Positions 31,080 through 40,042 are shown, counted from the first letter of the stretch. The stretch: DNA of 43,435 nucleotides from Terriglobia bacterium (GCA_020072655.1 JAIQGH010000010.1:1-43435), one strand, 5' to 3'. The notes: a model not told the origin generated them from the letters alone. A program made the numbers and translations.

Positions 31080-31703
31080 ATGTTCCGGATGCTGACAATT
31101 GCACGCGAGTATGGCAGCGGCGGCGCCATCATTGGTCGCAGCATCTCCGAACAGCTCGGATGGAAGTTGCTGGATAGGGCGTTCATCGAGAACGTCGCCG
31201 GCGCTGCGAAAGTCGACCCGCAGTTGGCACGGCGGTTTGACGAGCGCACCGATTCGTGGCTGGAGCGACTCGCCCACCAGGGGGCGGGGCTTTGGCGAGG
31301 GGCCTTCGAGGGGGCCGTCGTCGTGGGCCAGCCGGACTTTTTCGATGCGGAGACGATGGCGGCGCTCGCGCAGAACATGATCGAAGAAGCCCACCAGCGA
31401 GGCAACTGCGTGATTGTCGGCAGGGGAGCCCAGTGCGTGCTGCAGAAGCGCCAGGATGTATTTCACGTCTTTATTTATGCGCCGTGGGGCGAAAGAGTGG
31501 CGCGCATCCGGCAGCGCCTGCCGGGCCAGACGGCCGTTGAGGAGCTGATCCGCTCGACGGACCGCCAGCGTGCCGACTACATTCGGACCTATTTTGGCTG
31601 CAACTGGATGGATCCGCACCTCTACCATCTCATGATCTCCTCGCAACTAGGCGAAGCGCTGGTCGAATCCACGATCATCGAAGCCCTGGCGGGCGGCGGC
31701 TAG
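31080..31703 (+). CDS. Cytidylate-kinase-like P-loop protein
   Basis: 207 residues of the cytidylate_kin2 type: MFRMLTIAREYGSGGAIIGR gives the P-loop variant (GSGGAIIGR, about 12-20), then ISEQLGWKLLDRAFIE, GNCVIVGRGAQCVLQ and FHVFIYAPWGERVARI, with the closing RQRADYIRTYFG and YHLMISSQLG. These proteins resemble CMP kinases but usually act on unidentified substrates. ATG 31080 was preferred to upstream ATGs (31038, 31056) because AGGAGG lies 7 bp before it and homology starts there. Confidence 0.85.
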   Translation: MFRMLTIAREYGSGGAIIGRSISEQLGWKLLDRAFIENVAGAAKVDPQLARRFDERTDSWLERLAHQGAGLWRGAFEGAVVVGQPDFFDAETMAALAQNMIEEAHQRGNCVIVGRGAQCVLQKRQDVFHVFIYAPWGERVARIRQRLPGQTAVEELIRSTDRQRADYIRTYFGCNWMDPHLYHLMISSQLGEALVESTIIEALAGGG

Positions 31704-31798
31704 TCGGGGGGTGCTTTGGAGATCAAGGAACCGCGAGTGGGCGTCCGCCGAGCATGTCCGGGGTTAGCCGTGCCCGCATCCTACCCGGATGAGACAAG

Positions 31799-33364
31799 AT
31801 GAGTCCCCAAGACCCCGCTGGTCCAACGGCGAACCGGTGGCTGATTGCGATCTCCGTCATGTCGAGTGCCGTCATGGAGGTGCTGGACACGTCGGTGGTG
31901 AATGTCAGCCTGCCGCACATTGCCGGCAGCCTGTCCGCCACCGTGGACGAATCGACCTGGGTGTTGACCTCCTACCTGATTGCCAATGCGGTGATTCTGC
32001 CCATCAGCGGGTGGCTGGCCAACTTGATTGGACGGAAGCGGCTCCTGTTAACCGTGGTGAGCGGGTTTACGATTTCGAGCGTGCTGTGTGGCCTGGCCCC
32101 GAGTTTAGGAGCCCTGATTTTTTTCCGCGTGCTCCAAGGGACGACGGGGGGAGGGCTGCAACCGCTTTCGCAAGCGGTCCTCCTGGAAGAGTTCCCGCCC
32201 GAGGAGCGGGGCAAAGCGATGGCGTTCTGGGGACTGGGCATCGTGGCGGCCCCCATCCTGGGACCGACGTTGGGTGGCTGGATTACGGATACCTACTCCT
32301 GGCGCTGGGTGTTTTATATCAACCTGCCCATTGGCATTCTCAGTCTGCTGATGATCTCGCTGTTTCTTTACGACCCTCCCTACATCCGCCGCGGGACGCT
32401 GCGCGTGGACCTCTGGGGACTGGGCATGCTGGCGGTGGGCATGGGAGCGCTCCAAATCATGCTGGACAAGGGCCAGGAGGAGGATTGGTTCGCTTCACAG
32501 TTCATCGTGACGCTGGCGGTGATCGCGTCGGTCACGCTCACGGCGTTCGTGATCCGTGAACTCTACACCCCGCAGCCCATTGTTCGTTTTAGGTTGCTGA
32601 GGTACCGGAGCTTCGCTGCCGGGATTCTGCTGGTCACGGTGCTCGGATTCGTGCTGTACGGCAGCCTGGTTCTGCTGCCGCTGTTCATGCAAACGCTGCT
32701 TGGGTGGACGGCCGTTACGGCCGGCATCTGGACCAGCCCGCGCGGGGTTGCCACCGCCTTGTGCATGCCGCTCGTCGGTTATCTTCTGGGCAAAGGCTGG
32801 GATGGCCGCTTGATGCTGGTTTTTGGGTTTGTCGTAGCCAGCATGGCTTTTTTCGGGTACTCCCACATGAGTCTGCAGTCGGGCACCTGGGACATCTTCT
32901 TGCACCAGATCAACCAGGGAGCCGGCATGGCGTTCGTCTTCGTGCCCTTGACGACCCTCACGATGGACCCTATTCCCAAGGCGGAGACCGGATACGCCAC
33001 CAGCTTGTACAGCGTGATGCGCAATATCGGCTCAAGCGTCGGCGTTTCGTTCGTGACCACGTGGGTGGCGCGGCGGTCACAGTTCCATCAGTCGATTCTG
33101 GCCGCTCATGTAACACAGTACGACCTGGGGACCCAGGAGTTCTTGGGGCTGGTCAGGGGGTTCTTTTTCCACGAAGGTTTCGACTGGAGCGCGGCGGGTC
33201 GCAGCGGCCTCGGCGTTCTTTACGGGATGCTCCGGCAACAGGCGGCGTTGCTGAGCTTTATCGAAGTTTTCCGGGTCATGGGTTTCCTGTTCTTGGCAGC
33301 CGTTCCTCTGGTGCTCCTCATGAGGAGGGCAAGGCACCAACGCGCAGGTCCGGCCACGGATTAA
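31799..33364 (+). CDS. DHA2-family (EmrB/QacA-like) MFS drug transporter
   Basis: 521 residues with about 14 hydrophobic helices. DHA2 motifs: LDTSVVNVSLPHIAGSL (motif D1), WVLTSYLIANAVILPISGWL, IGRKRLLL (motif A), and LGPTLGGWITDTYSWRWVFY (motif C, GPxLGG). This is the 14-helix proton/drug antiporter branch; EmrB-type members work with a membrane-fusion protein, and none is adjacent here although a HlyD protein is 1.6 kb away in another operon. The start ATG 31799 is followed by a short cytoplasmic leader. The substrate is unknown. Confidence 0.92.
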   Translation: MSPQDPAGPTANRWLIAISVMSSAVMEVLDTSVVNVSLPHIAGSLSATVDESTWVLTSYLIANAVILPISGWLANLIGRKRLLLTVVSGFTISSVLCGLAPSLGALIFFRVLQGTTGGGLQPLSQAVLLEEFPPEERGKAMAFWGLGIVAAPILGPTLGGWITDTYSWRWVFYINLPIGILSLLMISLFLYDPPYIRRGTLRVDLWGLGMLAVGMGALQIMLDKGQEEDWFASQFIVTLAVIASVTLTAFVIRELYTPQPIVRFRLLRYRSFAAGILLVTVLGFVLYGSLVLLPLFMQTLLGWTAVTAGIWTSPRGVATALCMPLVGYLLGKGWDGRLMLVFGFVVASMAFFGYSHMSLQSGTWDIFLHQINQGAGMAFVFVPLTTLTMDPIPKAETGYATSLYSVMRNIGSSVGVSFVTTWVARRSQFHQSILAAHVTQYDLGTQEFLGLVRGFFFHEGFDWSAAGRSGLGVLYGMLRQQAALLSFIEVFRVMGFLFLAAVPLVLLMRRARHQRAGPATD

Positions 33365-33562
33365 GAGACGAATGTGTCCGGCCTACCGCAGGAGGCCGGC
33401 GCGAGCTGGCGCATCCCAGCCTCCCCTCGCCCGCTTGATCAGAAAGATCGCCATCTTCCAGCCCCGGCTGCCCGTAGACGTAAGGGTCGGTGAGGGTGCG
33501 GCCGGCCTAGCCCCGCAAATACAGGTCTGGAATCGCCGCAGCTCCAGATGGCGGGAGTGGCA

Positions 33563-34114
33563 CTACTGGACTGCTGGTCGCGGGCGCAGGCGTTGGGCTG
33601 CGTCTTCGTCGGCGTAGGCGGCGACGATCTCGCCAAAGTAGACACGATGGAAGTCGCCCAGGGCGTAGAACTCCGCGCGCACCGCCTCCGCCAGCGCGTC
33701 GGGCGCGAGGTCGTTCCGATGTAGCGTCCGGCACTCATAGTGCACGACGCATTCCTTGATGACAGGCGGCCGCACCTCGCGGCTGGGAATCGGCGTCAAG
33801 CGCATCTCTCGAAACTTGTTGTGGTCTCTGCCCGAAACGGTCCCGCAATGGCTCACGGCCGCTGCCAGCTCTGGAGGAGGCACATTGACCGTAAAATCGC
33901 CTATCTGTTCCAGCCGACTGTAAGTATGGCGCGAGGGCCTCACGAGCACGATGAAGACCGGCCGCGCCCAAATGGAGCCTATCGTCCCCCAGCCAATCGT
34001 CATGACATTGGGCTTCCCGTCCGCGCCCAGGCTGACCAGCAACAGCCCGTCCTCGCGCATCCGCTGGATCGTCTGGGCAAATAGATCCGTATACCGCACC
34101 CGTACTTTGGCCAT
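33563..34114 (-). CDS. Flavin reductase (FMN-binding split-barrel) family protein
   Basis: 183 residues. KVRVRYTDLFAQTIQRM leads to the FMN-binding barrel: GLLLVSLGADGKPNVMTIGW, PVFIVLVRPSRHTYSRLE and FTVNVPPPE, then SGRDHNKFREM, the family's substrate-side loop. These enzymes supply reduced flavin or act as FMN-dependent oxidoreductases. The ATG 34112-34114 has GAGGTGA 7-8 bp upstream. It is on the same strand as the GMP synthase subunit, 71 bp downstream of that gene's stop, possibly in one transcript. Confidence 0.88.
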   Translation of the reverse strand: MAKVRVRYTDLFAQTIQRMREDGLLLVSLGADGKPNVMTIGWGTIGSIWARPVFIVLVRPSRHTYSRLEQIGDFTVNVPPPELAAAVSHCGTVSGRDHNKFREMRLTPIPSREVRPPVIKECVVHYECRTLHRNDLAPDALAEAVRAEFYALGDFHRVYFGEIVAAYADEDAAQRLRPRPAVQ

Positions 34115-34185
34115 TCGCGTTTCACCTCGATCAGCGAGTAGGCGCGGCACCGCTCCCCTGCCGTGGGCTTCTGAGGGCCGGGGAG

Positions 34186-35151
34186 TTACACAGCCTCCAT
34201 GGTCGATGGCGGCTTGGGGGCAATGTTGTACGTAACGCTCACCACCGCGGGAATCTCCGCAAGAAGGCTCTGGCTGAGGAGATCCAGCGTGTCCCAAGGC
34301 AAGTGCGTCGGGCGGCCCGCGCGCGCATCAATGCTCTCCCAACAGCGAACCTCGATCTGACACCCGAATTGCCGGCGACCTTCGCGGATGCCGGTCACGC
34401 GGTCCTCATGTAAGATGGCCATGCACTGGAAGGCTCCCACCGTCGAAAGCGCCGCTTCCACAATGGCGGTCGCCTGCCTCACCAGTTGGAGTCGTTCCGC
34501 CGTGACCTCCCCGATGACGCGCGCGGCGAGGCCAGGCCCGGGGAAAGGCATGCGGCCGTAAATCGAGGCGGGCAGGCCCAGCGCCTGAGCGACCTTCCGC
34601 ACGCCATCCTTCCGCAGTTGAATCAGTGGCTCAATGATCTTGTACCCGAAGGCTTCTTGCGGGTCGATCCCCAACTGCTCGAAGACGTTGTGCTGACGTT
34701 TGATTCCGGCCACCGTTTCGTCCACATCCGTCAAGATCGTCCCTTGCAGAAGGTGCTTCGCTCCGCTCGCCCGAACCAGACGGCCAAAGACTTTCTTGTA
34801 GAACGTCTGCGTGACCGCTTCGCGTTTCTGTTCTGGGTCCGTAATGCCCTGGAGGGCCTCAAGAAACTCCTGGCGTGCGTCGATCAATTCCACACTCACC
34901 CCCAGGCGGGCGAAGGTGGAAACAACCTGCTGCGGCTCGCCCTTTCGCATCAGTGCCGAATCGATGAAGTAGGTCTTCAGCTTTTCTCCCAGTGCCTGAT
35001 GGGCGAGCAGAGTGACCGTGGAGGAATCAACTCCGCCCGACAGGGCGTTGATGGCCAGCCCGTCGCCAACGCTGGCCGCGATGTGTTGCACTTGATTCAG
35101 GATGAATTGCTGCGGGTCAAGATCGCTGATCGGGATTTCGGTGATGTTCAT
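34186..35151 (-). CDS. guaA: GMP synthase ATP-pyrophosphatase subunit (no glutaminase domain)
   Basis: 321 residues matching only the C-terminal part of canonical GuaA. The PP-loop SGGVDSS is at 38-44, GTILTDVDETV follows, and the C-terminal dimerisation segment IYGRMPFPGPGLAARVIGEV is intact, with the last NIAPKPPSTMEAV matching the usual TxKPPxTIEWE end (E to A variation). The glutamine amidotransferase half is missing, as in the two-subunit GMP synthases of Archaea. It would need a separate GuaA-A subunit or free ammonia. It may be a second, specialised paralogue rather than the housekeeping enzyme. Confidence 0.88.
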   Translation of the reverse strand: MNITEIPISDLDPQQFILNQVQHIAASVGDGLAINALSGGVDSSTVTLLAHQALGEKLKTYFIDSALMRKGEPQQVVSTFARLGVSVELIDARQEFLEALQGITDPEQKREAVTQTFYKKVFGRLVRASGAKHLLQGTILTDVDETVAGIKRQHNVFEQLGIDPQEAFGYKIIEPLIQLRKDGVRKVAQALGLPASIYGRMPFPGPGLAARVIGEVTAERLQLVRQATAIVEAALSTVGAFQCMAILHEDRVTGIREGRRQFGCQIEVRCWESIDARAGRPTHLPWDTLDLLSQSLLAEIPAVVSVTYNIAPKPPSTMEAV

Positions 35152-35353
35152 GAGGGCCTCGTCGCAGTGGAATGGGCTTGAGACGTTGTTGGTCCTGCTT
35201 TGCGCGGCGCAGCATGATAGCACGCTACAAGAGCAAGGAGCCACGGCACAAAAGCGGTGGCGTGGCTACCAGCTTCGGCTGATGACTGAGGGAACTGTTC
35301 ATTATTGCCAGGGATGGCTTCAGAGTCCACGGCCTTTTCTGGATAGCCCAGCC

Positions 35354-36817
35354 TTAAACATACTTGAAGAGTCGCATGAAGCCGTAATCCATATGGAGTT
35401 GCTGGTGGCAGTGGAAGAGAGTGAGGCCCGGGTTATCGGCAACGAAATCCACCTCGATCCGCTCGTCAGGGCGGATCATCACGACGTCCTTCATAATGCC
35501 CGAGGAGGATTTGGCACCCACATTAACCATCTCGAACGAGTGCCGATGCAAATGGAGAGGATGGAGGTCGTCACTCTGGTTGTGAAACGCCAGGCGATAA
35601 CGGCGCCCTTCGTGGATCGGGAGGGGCGTGCTCTGATCGTACGTCAGGCCGTTGATCGTCCAATGATTGAACCCGTTGTGCCCCCCGGGGATCTTGCGAA
35701 TAACCATGGGGATCACTTCGTCGGGCTTGGGGACCGGCGCGCTCCCACCGAATAACGTGTAGTCCCAGCGCTCGCGGGGAGGAGCCATCCACTTCGGCGT
35801 TCCGCTCTCGCCGGCGTATTCCACGACGATGCCCATGCCACGCTGGCGGTCGTCGTCCATGGGAGTCCCGAGAATCCACACGCCCGGCTGATTCATTTCC
35901 ACGATGGCATCGATGCGTTCCGCCACGCCCAGCGAAAGCATGCGCACTTTGCGGGGCGTGGGTACCGGATTCCCGTCCATCGCCACGACCTCGAACTCGT
36001 GACCCGGCAGCGCAAGCTGGATATTCTCCGTTGCGCTGGCGTTGAGAATTCGGAACAGGACGCGCTCGCCGCTTTTCACGCGAATGGGCTCGCCGTGCCC
36101 CAGAGCCTTGCCGTTGATTGAGAAGAGCCGATAGCCAATCTCCAAGCCATTTTCCTTCTCTTCCTGCTCTTCAGCTTGGTCCTTTTTGCGCCCGTCCTCC
36201 TCTTCCTCTTCTTCCGCGCCGAGGAACGGCTCCCATTCGTGGGTTGCCAGAAAGACCTCGCGGTCATAGCGGCCGGGATCGTTCGCGGGCTCGACCAGAA
36301 CGAACCCGAACTGCCCTGTGTAGGTGCTGCGATGCAGGTCGGCCCTGGCCCCCACGTGAGTGTGGACCCAGCGCGTTCCCGCGGGCCGTGGAACCAGCGT
36401 GTAGCGGATCACGCCATGCGCCGGGACAAACCGGCTCTTCTCCTCCGCCGCGCCGTCAATTTCGGAAGGCAAGAATTGCCCGTGCCAGTGCACGAGCTCC
36501 GGAGTATCGGTCTCATTGATTAGTTCAACGTTCACGGGCCGGCCTTCGCGCAGCCGGATTACTGGCGCCGGAACGCTTCCGTTGTAGCCGACCGTGCTGA
36601 TGATGCGGTGCGGCGCCAGCTCCACCAAGACCGTCCCAATGCGAATGGTCACGTCGGCGTGCAAGGGCTGAGCCATCTCGGTGGAATTCGTCTGGATCGT
36701 AAGTCCTCCGACGGTTCCGGGCCGCGCCTCTGCAAAGGTATCTGCCGCCAGCAGACCTACACCAGTCCCGGCACTCGCGCGCAGGAAGTCGCGCCGCGTA
36801 CAGCGTTGTCGTCCCAT
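35354..36817 (-). CDS. Multicopper oxidase with Tat signal
   Basis: 487 residues from ATG 36815-36817 (ATG 36830-36832 is possible but lies inside the GGAGAG that serves the inner one). A twin-arginine signal CTRRDFLRASAGTGVGLLA opens it, so export is folded and periplasmic. Copper ligands: HWHG (110-113), HTH (152-154), HPLHLHRHSFEMV and HCHQQLHMDYGFM near the C-terminus, giving types 1, 2 and 3 sites. An acidic insert of about 22 residues (Glu/Asp/Lys run at 202-223) is unusual. The C-terminal Met of the type 1 site is present as GFM. Candidate roles are oxidation of Cu(I), Mn(II), phenolic compounds or nitrite; sequence alone does not choose. Confidence 0.9.
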   Translation of the reverse strand: MGRQRCTRRDFLRASAGTGVGLLAADTFAEARPGTVGGLTIQTNSTEMAQPLHADVTIRIGTVLVELAPHRIISTVGYNGSVPAPVIRLREGRPVNVELINETDTPELVHWHGQFLPSEIDGAAEEKSRFVPAHGVIRYTLVPRPAGTRWVHTHVGARADLHRSTYTGQFGFVLVEPANDPGRYDREVFLATHEWEPFLGAEEEEEEDGRKKDQAEEQEEKENGLEIGYRLFSINGKALGHGEPIRVKSGERVLFRILNASATENIQLALPGHEFEVVAMDGNPVPTPRKVRMLSLGVAERIDAIVEMNQPGVWILGTPMDDDRQRGMGIVVEYAGESGTPKWMAPPRERWDYTLFGGSAPVPKPDEVIPMVIRKIPGGHNGFNHWTINGLTYDQSTPLPIHEGRRYRLAFHNQSDDLHPLHLHRHSFEMVNVGAKSSSGIMKDVVMIRPDERIEVDFVADNPGLTLFHCHQQLHMDYGFMRLFKYV

Positions 36818-36979
36818 GTTCGAACTCTCCATTCTGGTCTCAAGCTCTGTATCGATGGGTCCAATAGCAAACCCGCTCGAGAAAGCCCAGACTCGAAATC
36901 TTGCTGCTTGGTAGCACGAGTTCGGGGGGATGTTAGCGTCATCAGGGGCACGGAGTTCCGGGCCGAGACACCCGGCGGC

Positions 36980-37735
36980 TCAAGGCACCAGATCTTCCTC
37001 CCACCGCTCCGCGTCAGCCGGAGTCCTGCCCTCCAGCAATGCCACAAACGCATTCAGGGCTTTTCGAGCGTCTCCCAAGGGATAGTAGAACGCGTCCCAG
37101 TTATCGCTGTCCTCCCCGTCATGGTTCGGAATCACATAGTCAAAATGCCACGCCTCCTTAAGTTCGATGCACGCGCTCGTCGCGCGGGTCTCGATATTCG
37201 CCAAATCGTTCAAGGAAAGATCGGATTTTTGGCGGCGCGCACGTCGCAGAAGTTTGCGCCTCATAATGTCCGCAACCAGATTCGCCAGCGAGACATTCCT
37301 CTCCGGCGACTTAAGGAAGACGATCTCTTCCCTCGACAGGGGAGAAAGGAAGATACTGAGCCGATCGATGCCGGCCAGGCGTGGATGGGTCTGAAGGGCT
37401 CGGCCCACAAACGGATTTCCCTCAAAGAAAGCGTTGCTCGTTTCGAGCAGGGTGCGCAACTCCTCGATGTCGACAGCCTGCAGGTCGCCCCGCACGTCCA
37501 GGACCGCGTAGCGAGGCTCCGCGCCTAGCGCCTCGATCTGGCTCCGCATGCGGAAATGGTAGTCCTCGCCGTCCACTTCGCCCGGACGCGGTGCCCGGCT
37601 GTTGTAGAGAACCAGCTTCTGAAGTCCGCGACGAAGCTCTGGATAAAACCTTCCCAGCGCCTTATCGAGTGGGCTCTTCCCGACGCACGATGGCCCGGAT
37701 AGGATGACCAGCTTTTTCGAAACATGACTATTCAT
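36980..37735 (-). CDS. Guanylate-kinase-like P-loop protein
   Basis: 251 residues. GPSCVGKS P-loop (14-21), then YNSRAPRPGEVDGEDYHF, equivalent to the guanylate kinase TTRxPRxGExxGxxYxF nucleotide-binding motif, and a lid-region helix. The remainder (ESL-type C-terminal half, about 120-250) is longer than in GMK (about 205 residues) and ends with an added domain including WDAFYYPLGDARKAL. It is not the housekeeping Gmk. It overlaps the HhH gene upstream by 4 bp (ATGA), so the two are co-translated and probably cooperate in a nucleotide- or DNA-related process. Confidence 0.8.
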   Translation of the reverse strand: MNSHVSKKLVILSGPSCVGKSPLDKALGRFYPELRRGLQKLVLYNSRAPRPGEVDGEDYHFRMRSQIEALGAEPRYAVLDVRGDLQAVDIEELRTLLETSNAFFEGNPFVGRALQTHPRLAGIDRLSIFLSPLSREEIVFLKSPERNVSLANLVADIMRRKLLRRARRQKSDLSLNDLANIETRATSACIELKEAWHFDYVIPNHDGEDSDNWDAFYYPLGDARKALNAFVALLEGRTPADAERWEEDLVP

Positions 37736-38208
37736 TGTCCACCTTCCGACACTACAGTCTTCTTGGTCGCGCGGGATGGATACCAGATGGGACGCACCTC
37801 TCTCAAAAAGATCTCCGCGGTCTTGGGGCCGACAAACTTGAACTCCTGCAATCGTGCTGAGAGCTCCTCCGGAGTTCTTGACTGCGCAAGAAGATTGGTG
37901 AGCGTGCCGTAGCGCTCCTTCAGCTCCTGCGAAACGTGCAGGAGCTTCGTCGCCGTCGAGAAATCATAGCGGACGTAATGGGCCTCATCGAGCAGCCGGA
38001 CAAGCTCATCCCAGCCGGCGCGGAGGATGGCCTCAGGGCTCAGCAACCGAGCCGCCGCCAACGTCCGGAAAGCGCGCTCGGCAATCGGCTGTTGAATCGG
38101 CTTTCCGAAAAGCAGACACGCCAAGAACCATTTGAAGAGTTCTTCCTCCTCCTTCGACGACAGGCGGATGCCCAGGTCTTCGGCAATGTGTGTTCGCTCG
38201 CTGCCCAT
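37732..38208 (-). CDS. HhH-GPD-like small protein, lacking the catalytic Asp
   Basis: 158 residues. The helical bundle contains LFKWFLACLLFGKPIQQPIA, AILRAGWDELVRLLDEAHYV and the HhH motif LQEFKFVGPKTAEIFLRE (about 124-141), as in endonuclease III/AlkA-type proteins (LPGVGxxTA). The Asp-bearing stretch that follows the hairpin in active glycosylases (VDTHV) is replaced by a short basic tail, and no Fe-S cysteines are present, so glycosylase activity is doubtful. It could be a DNA-binding or structural relative. Its stop overlaps the start of the guanylate-kinase-like gene. Confidence 0.7.
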   Translation of the reverse strand: MGSERTHIAEDLGIRLSSKEEEELFKWFLACLLFGKPIQQPIAERAFRTLAAARLLSPEAILRAGWDELVRLLDEAHYVRYDFSTATKLLHVSQELKERYGTLTNLLAQSRTPEELSARLQEFKFVGPKTAEIFLREVRPIWYPSRATKKTVVSEGGQ

Positions 38209-38332
38209 CTTTTAGCTCGGAAGGGGCTGAGCCCCCGGATTCCACTTTCAGGACCGGGGTGTGCGGACGCCTGAACAGCCGTGGGCCTACCCAAAGTGCA
38301 CTCCACGACGGGGGTGCGTTGGTCGCCGGTTC

Positions 38333-38557
38333 TTATTCGCCCTGAACGTTGTATTTCTTGCGGAGACGGTTGTAACGCTGGAGTAGCGCCTTTTCGTGGC
38401 GCACTTCATCTCGATAAAAGCCCTCAAGAACCTTTTTGAGTGCGGCGTCTTCGCAAAGCGCTGCGGCCTGCTGGTAGGTCTTCTGCGCTTCCCGCTCCGC
38501 TTCCAAGGCCTCTTTGAATATCAAGAACATCCGCATCGTCTTTTCTGGCATATCCTC
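38333..38557 (-). CDS. Short ferritin-like (rubrerythrin-type) protein
   Basis: About 74 residues from ATG 38555-38557 (longer in-frame starts up to 38605 are possible). Two predicted helices: IFKEALEAEREAQKTYQQAA carries a Glu ligand of the diiron type, and LEGFYRDEVRHEKALLQRY carries an ExxH motif (DEVRHEK). Ferritin-like proteins have two such pairs in a four-helix bundle; this has one, so a dimer would be needed to build a diiron site, as in EncFtn. No encapsulin gene is nearby. A role in oxidative-stress iron handling is possible but unproven. Confidence 0.7.
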   Translation of the reverse strand, partial: EDMPEKTMRMFLIFKEALEAEREAQKTYQQAAALCEDAALKKVLEGFYRDEVRHEKALLQRYNRLRKKYNVQGE

Positions 38558-38858
38558 GAGCAAGGCATCCCTCCCTCGGCGCGGTCGAGGCATCCACAAG
38601 CTGCCGGCCGTTTTTGACTAAAGCATACTTTATCAGCGAAATCAATTCGCGCCCGATCGTGTCCCAAGCCAGGTCAGGGAGCCGGGACTCAGCTCCAAGC
38701 TCGCTGTCCTGACGGGCGGTGGCAGAGTTCCGGGCAGCGCTACCCGGCGATTAAGTGCCTGATCTCAAGGCACTTGTCAGCGCCACTTACTCGTTACAAC
38801 GAATATCGTGATGACGCATCTAATCGAATGGATTGACCCAGGCGGGAAGGAGGGAATT

Positions 38859-39455
38859 ATGTTGGTTCCGGTCGAGACGGAAATCACCGATCGAATGTCT
38901 TTTCCTGTCCACGAGTTGGTTGCCCGGCGTTGGAGCCCCAAGGCTTTCAGCGCGCGCCCGGTCGAGCCCGAGAAACTGCGCAGCCTCTTTGAGGCTGCGC
39001 GTCTGGCGCCTTCCAGTTACAATGAACAACCGTGGCGGTTCATTGTCGCCACACAGGGCCAAGGGGCCGAGTTCGAGCGCATTCTCAGCACTCTCATGGA
39101 GGGAAACCGTCAGTGGGCGCAGCATGCTCCCGTGCTGATCCTCTCCGTCGCCACGCTGATCGGCGAGCGGACGGGCAAGCCCAACCGTCACGCCTGGCAC
39201 GATTTGGGTCAGGCGATTGCTTACCTGACTTTGCAGGCCACCGAACTGGGACTCTACGTCCACCAGATGGGCGGTTTCGACGTCGAGCTTGCCCGCCAAC
39301 GGCTGCAGATCCCCGAAGGTTACGAACCGGTAGCCGTGATCGCCCTTGGTTACCTCGACGAAGCGCAGGGCACCAGCATGCCCCCGCGCAACCGCAAAGC
39401 CGTTGAGGATCTTGTCTTCTCCGGCCGCTGGGGGCAGGCAACCGAGGGATTCTAA
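38859..39455 (+). CDS. Nitroreductase-family protein
   Basis: 198 residues starting at ATG 38859, which has AAGGAGG 6 bp upstream; an earlier in-frame ATG at 38808 has none. RRWSPKAFSARPVEPEKL and LFEAARLAPSSYNEQPWRFI are the FMN-binding opening of the family, and AIAYLTLQATELGLYVHQMG and the C-terminal EGYEPVAVIALGY complete it. The likely activity is FMN-dependent NAD(P)H oxidation of nitro or quinone compounds, substrate unknown. It is followed 21 bp later by a DoxX membrane protein, so both are probably one operon. Confidence 0.92.
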   Translation: MLVPVETEITDRMSFPVHELVARRWSPKAFSARPVEPEKLRSLFEAARLAPSSYNEQPWRFIVATQGQGAEFERILSTLMEGNRQWAQHAPVLILSVATLIGERTGKPNRHAWHDLGQAIAYLTLQATELGLYVHQMGGFDVELARQRLQIPEGYEPVAVIALGYLDEAQGTSMPPRNRKAVEDLVFSGRWGQATEGF

Positions 39456-39476
39456 GTTTCCTTTCAGGAGGACCCA

Positions 39477-39980
39477 ATGTTCGCAAAGCTCTTCAAAACC
39501 GAAAATGACGGAGTGCTGACCCTGACTCGAGTGGTCCTGGGCGTGGTGTTTTTCGCGCACGGCGCGCAGAAGATGCTGGGTTGGTTTGGCGGTTACGGTT
39601 ATAGCGGCACGATGGGCTTCTTTACCCAAGCCATGCACATCCCGGCCGTTTTCGCCTTTTTGGCCATCGCGGCGGAATTCTGCGGTGGGCTGGTACGTAT
39701 CCTGGGTCTGCTCAGCCGTATCGCGGCGCTGGGCATCATCACCAACATGATCGTGGCGGTGGTGATGGTGCACTCCAAGGTGGGCTTCTTCATGAACTGG
39801 TCCGGCACGCAAAAGGGTGAGGGCTTCGAATATCACCTGCTGGCCATCGCGCTGGCTCTGGTGACGCTGATTCGCGGCGCCGGAGCGCTTTCTCTTGACC
39901 GCCTAATCTCTTCGCGCCTGGCACACGAGCACGGCAGCGATGTCCCGCACGCGAACGCCGAGTCGCTGTCCCGCGCTTGA
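39477..39980 (+). CDS. DoxX-family membrane protein
   Basis: 167 residues with about four membrane helices: TRVVLGVVFFAHGAQKMLGW carries the family's HGxQKxxG motif, then FAFLAIAAEFCGGLVRILGL, LGIITNMIVAVVMVHSK and LAIALALVTLIRGAGALSLD. DoxX proteins often pair with redox enzymes; here it follows the nitroreductase by 21 bp, with AGGAGG 5 bp before its ATG. The exact role is unknown; membrane-associated redox or stress protection is the family's usual assignment. Confidence 0.92.
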   Translation: MFAKLFKTENDGVLTLTRVVLGVVFFAHGAQKMLGWFGGYGYSGTMGFFTQAMHIPAVFAFLAIAAEFCGGLVRILGLLSRIAALGIITNMIVAVVMVHSKVGFFMNWSGTQKGEGFEYHLLAIALALVTLIRGAGALSLDRLISSRLAHEHGSDVPHANAESLSRA

Positions 39981-40005
39981 CGGTCGAGCGACGTCTGCCG
40001 CGAGC

Positions 40006-40042
40006 AAAGGCCATTGTCCACTCATTAGAGGTGGGCCTTTTT
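40006..40042 (+). terminator. Intrinsic terminator after nitroreductase-DoxX
   Basis: AAAGGC (40006-40011) pairs with GCCTTT (40035-40040), and inner CCAC pairs with GTGG, with an internal bulge; the stem is followed by T residues (CCTTTTTG). It lies 26 bp after the DoxX stop. Confidence 0.65.

Noticed and set aside
38820-39836. Minus-strand frame of 338 codons
   Set aside because: Antisense to nitroreductase and DoxX; composition of random translation.
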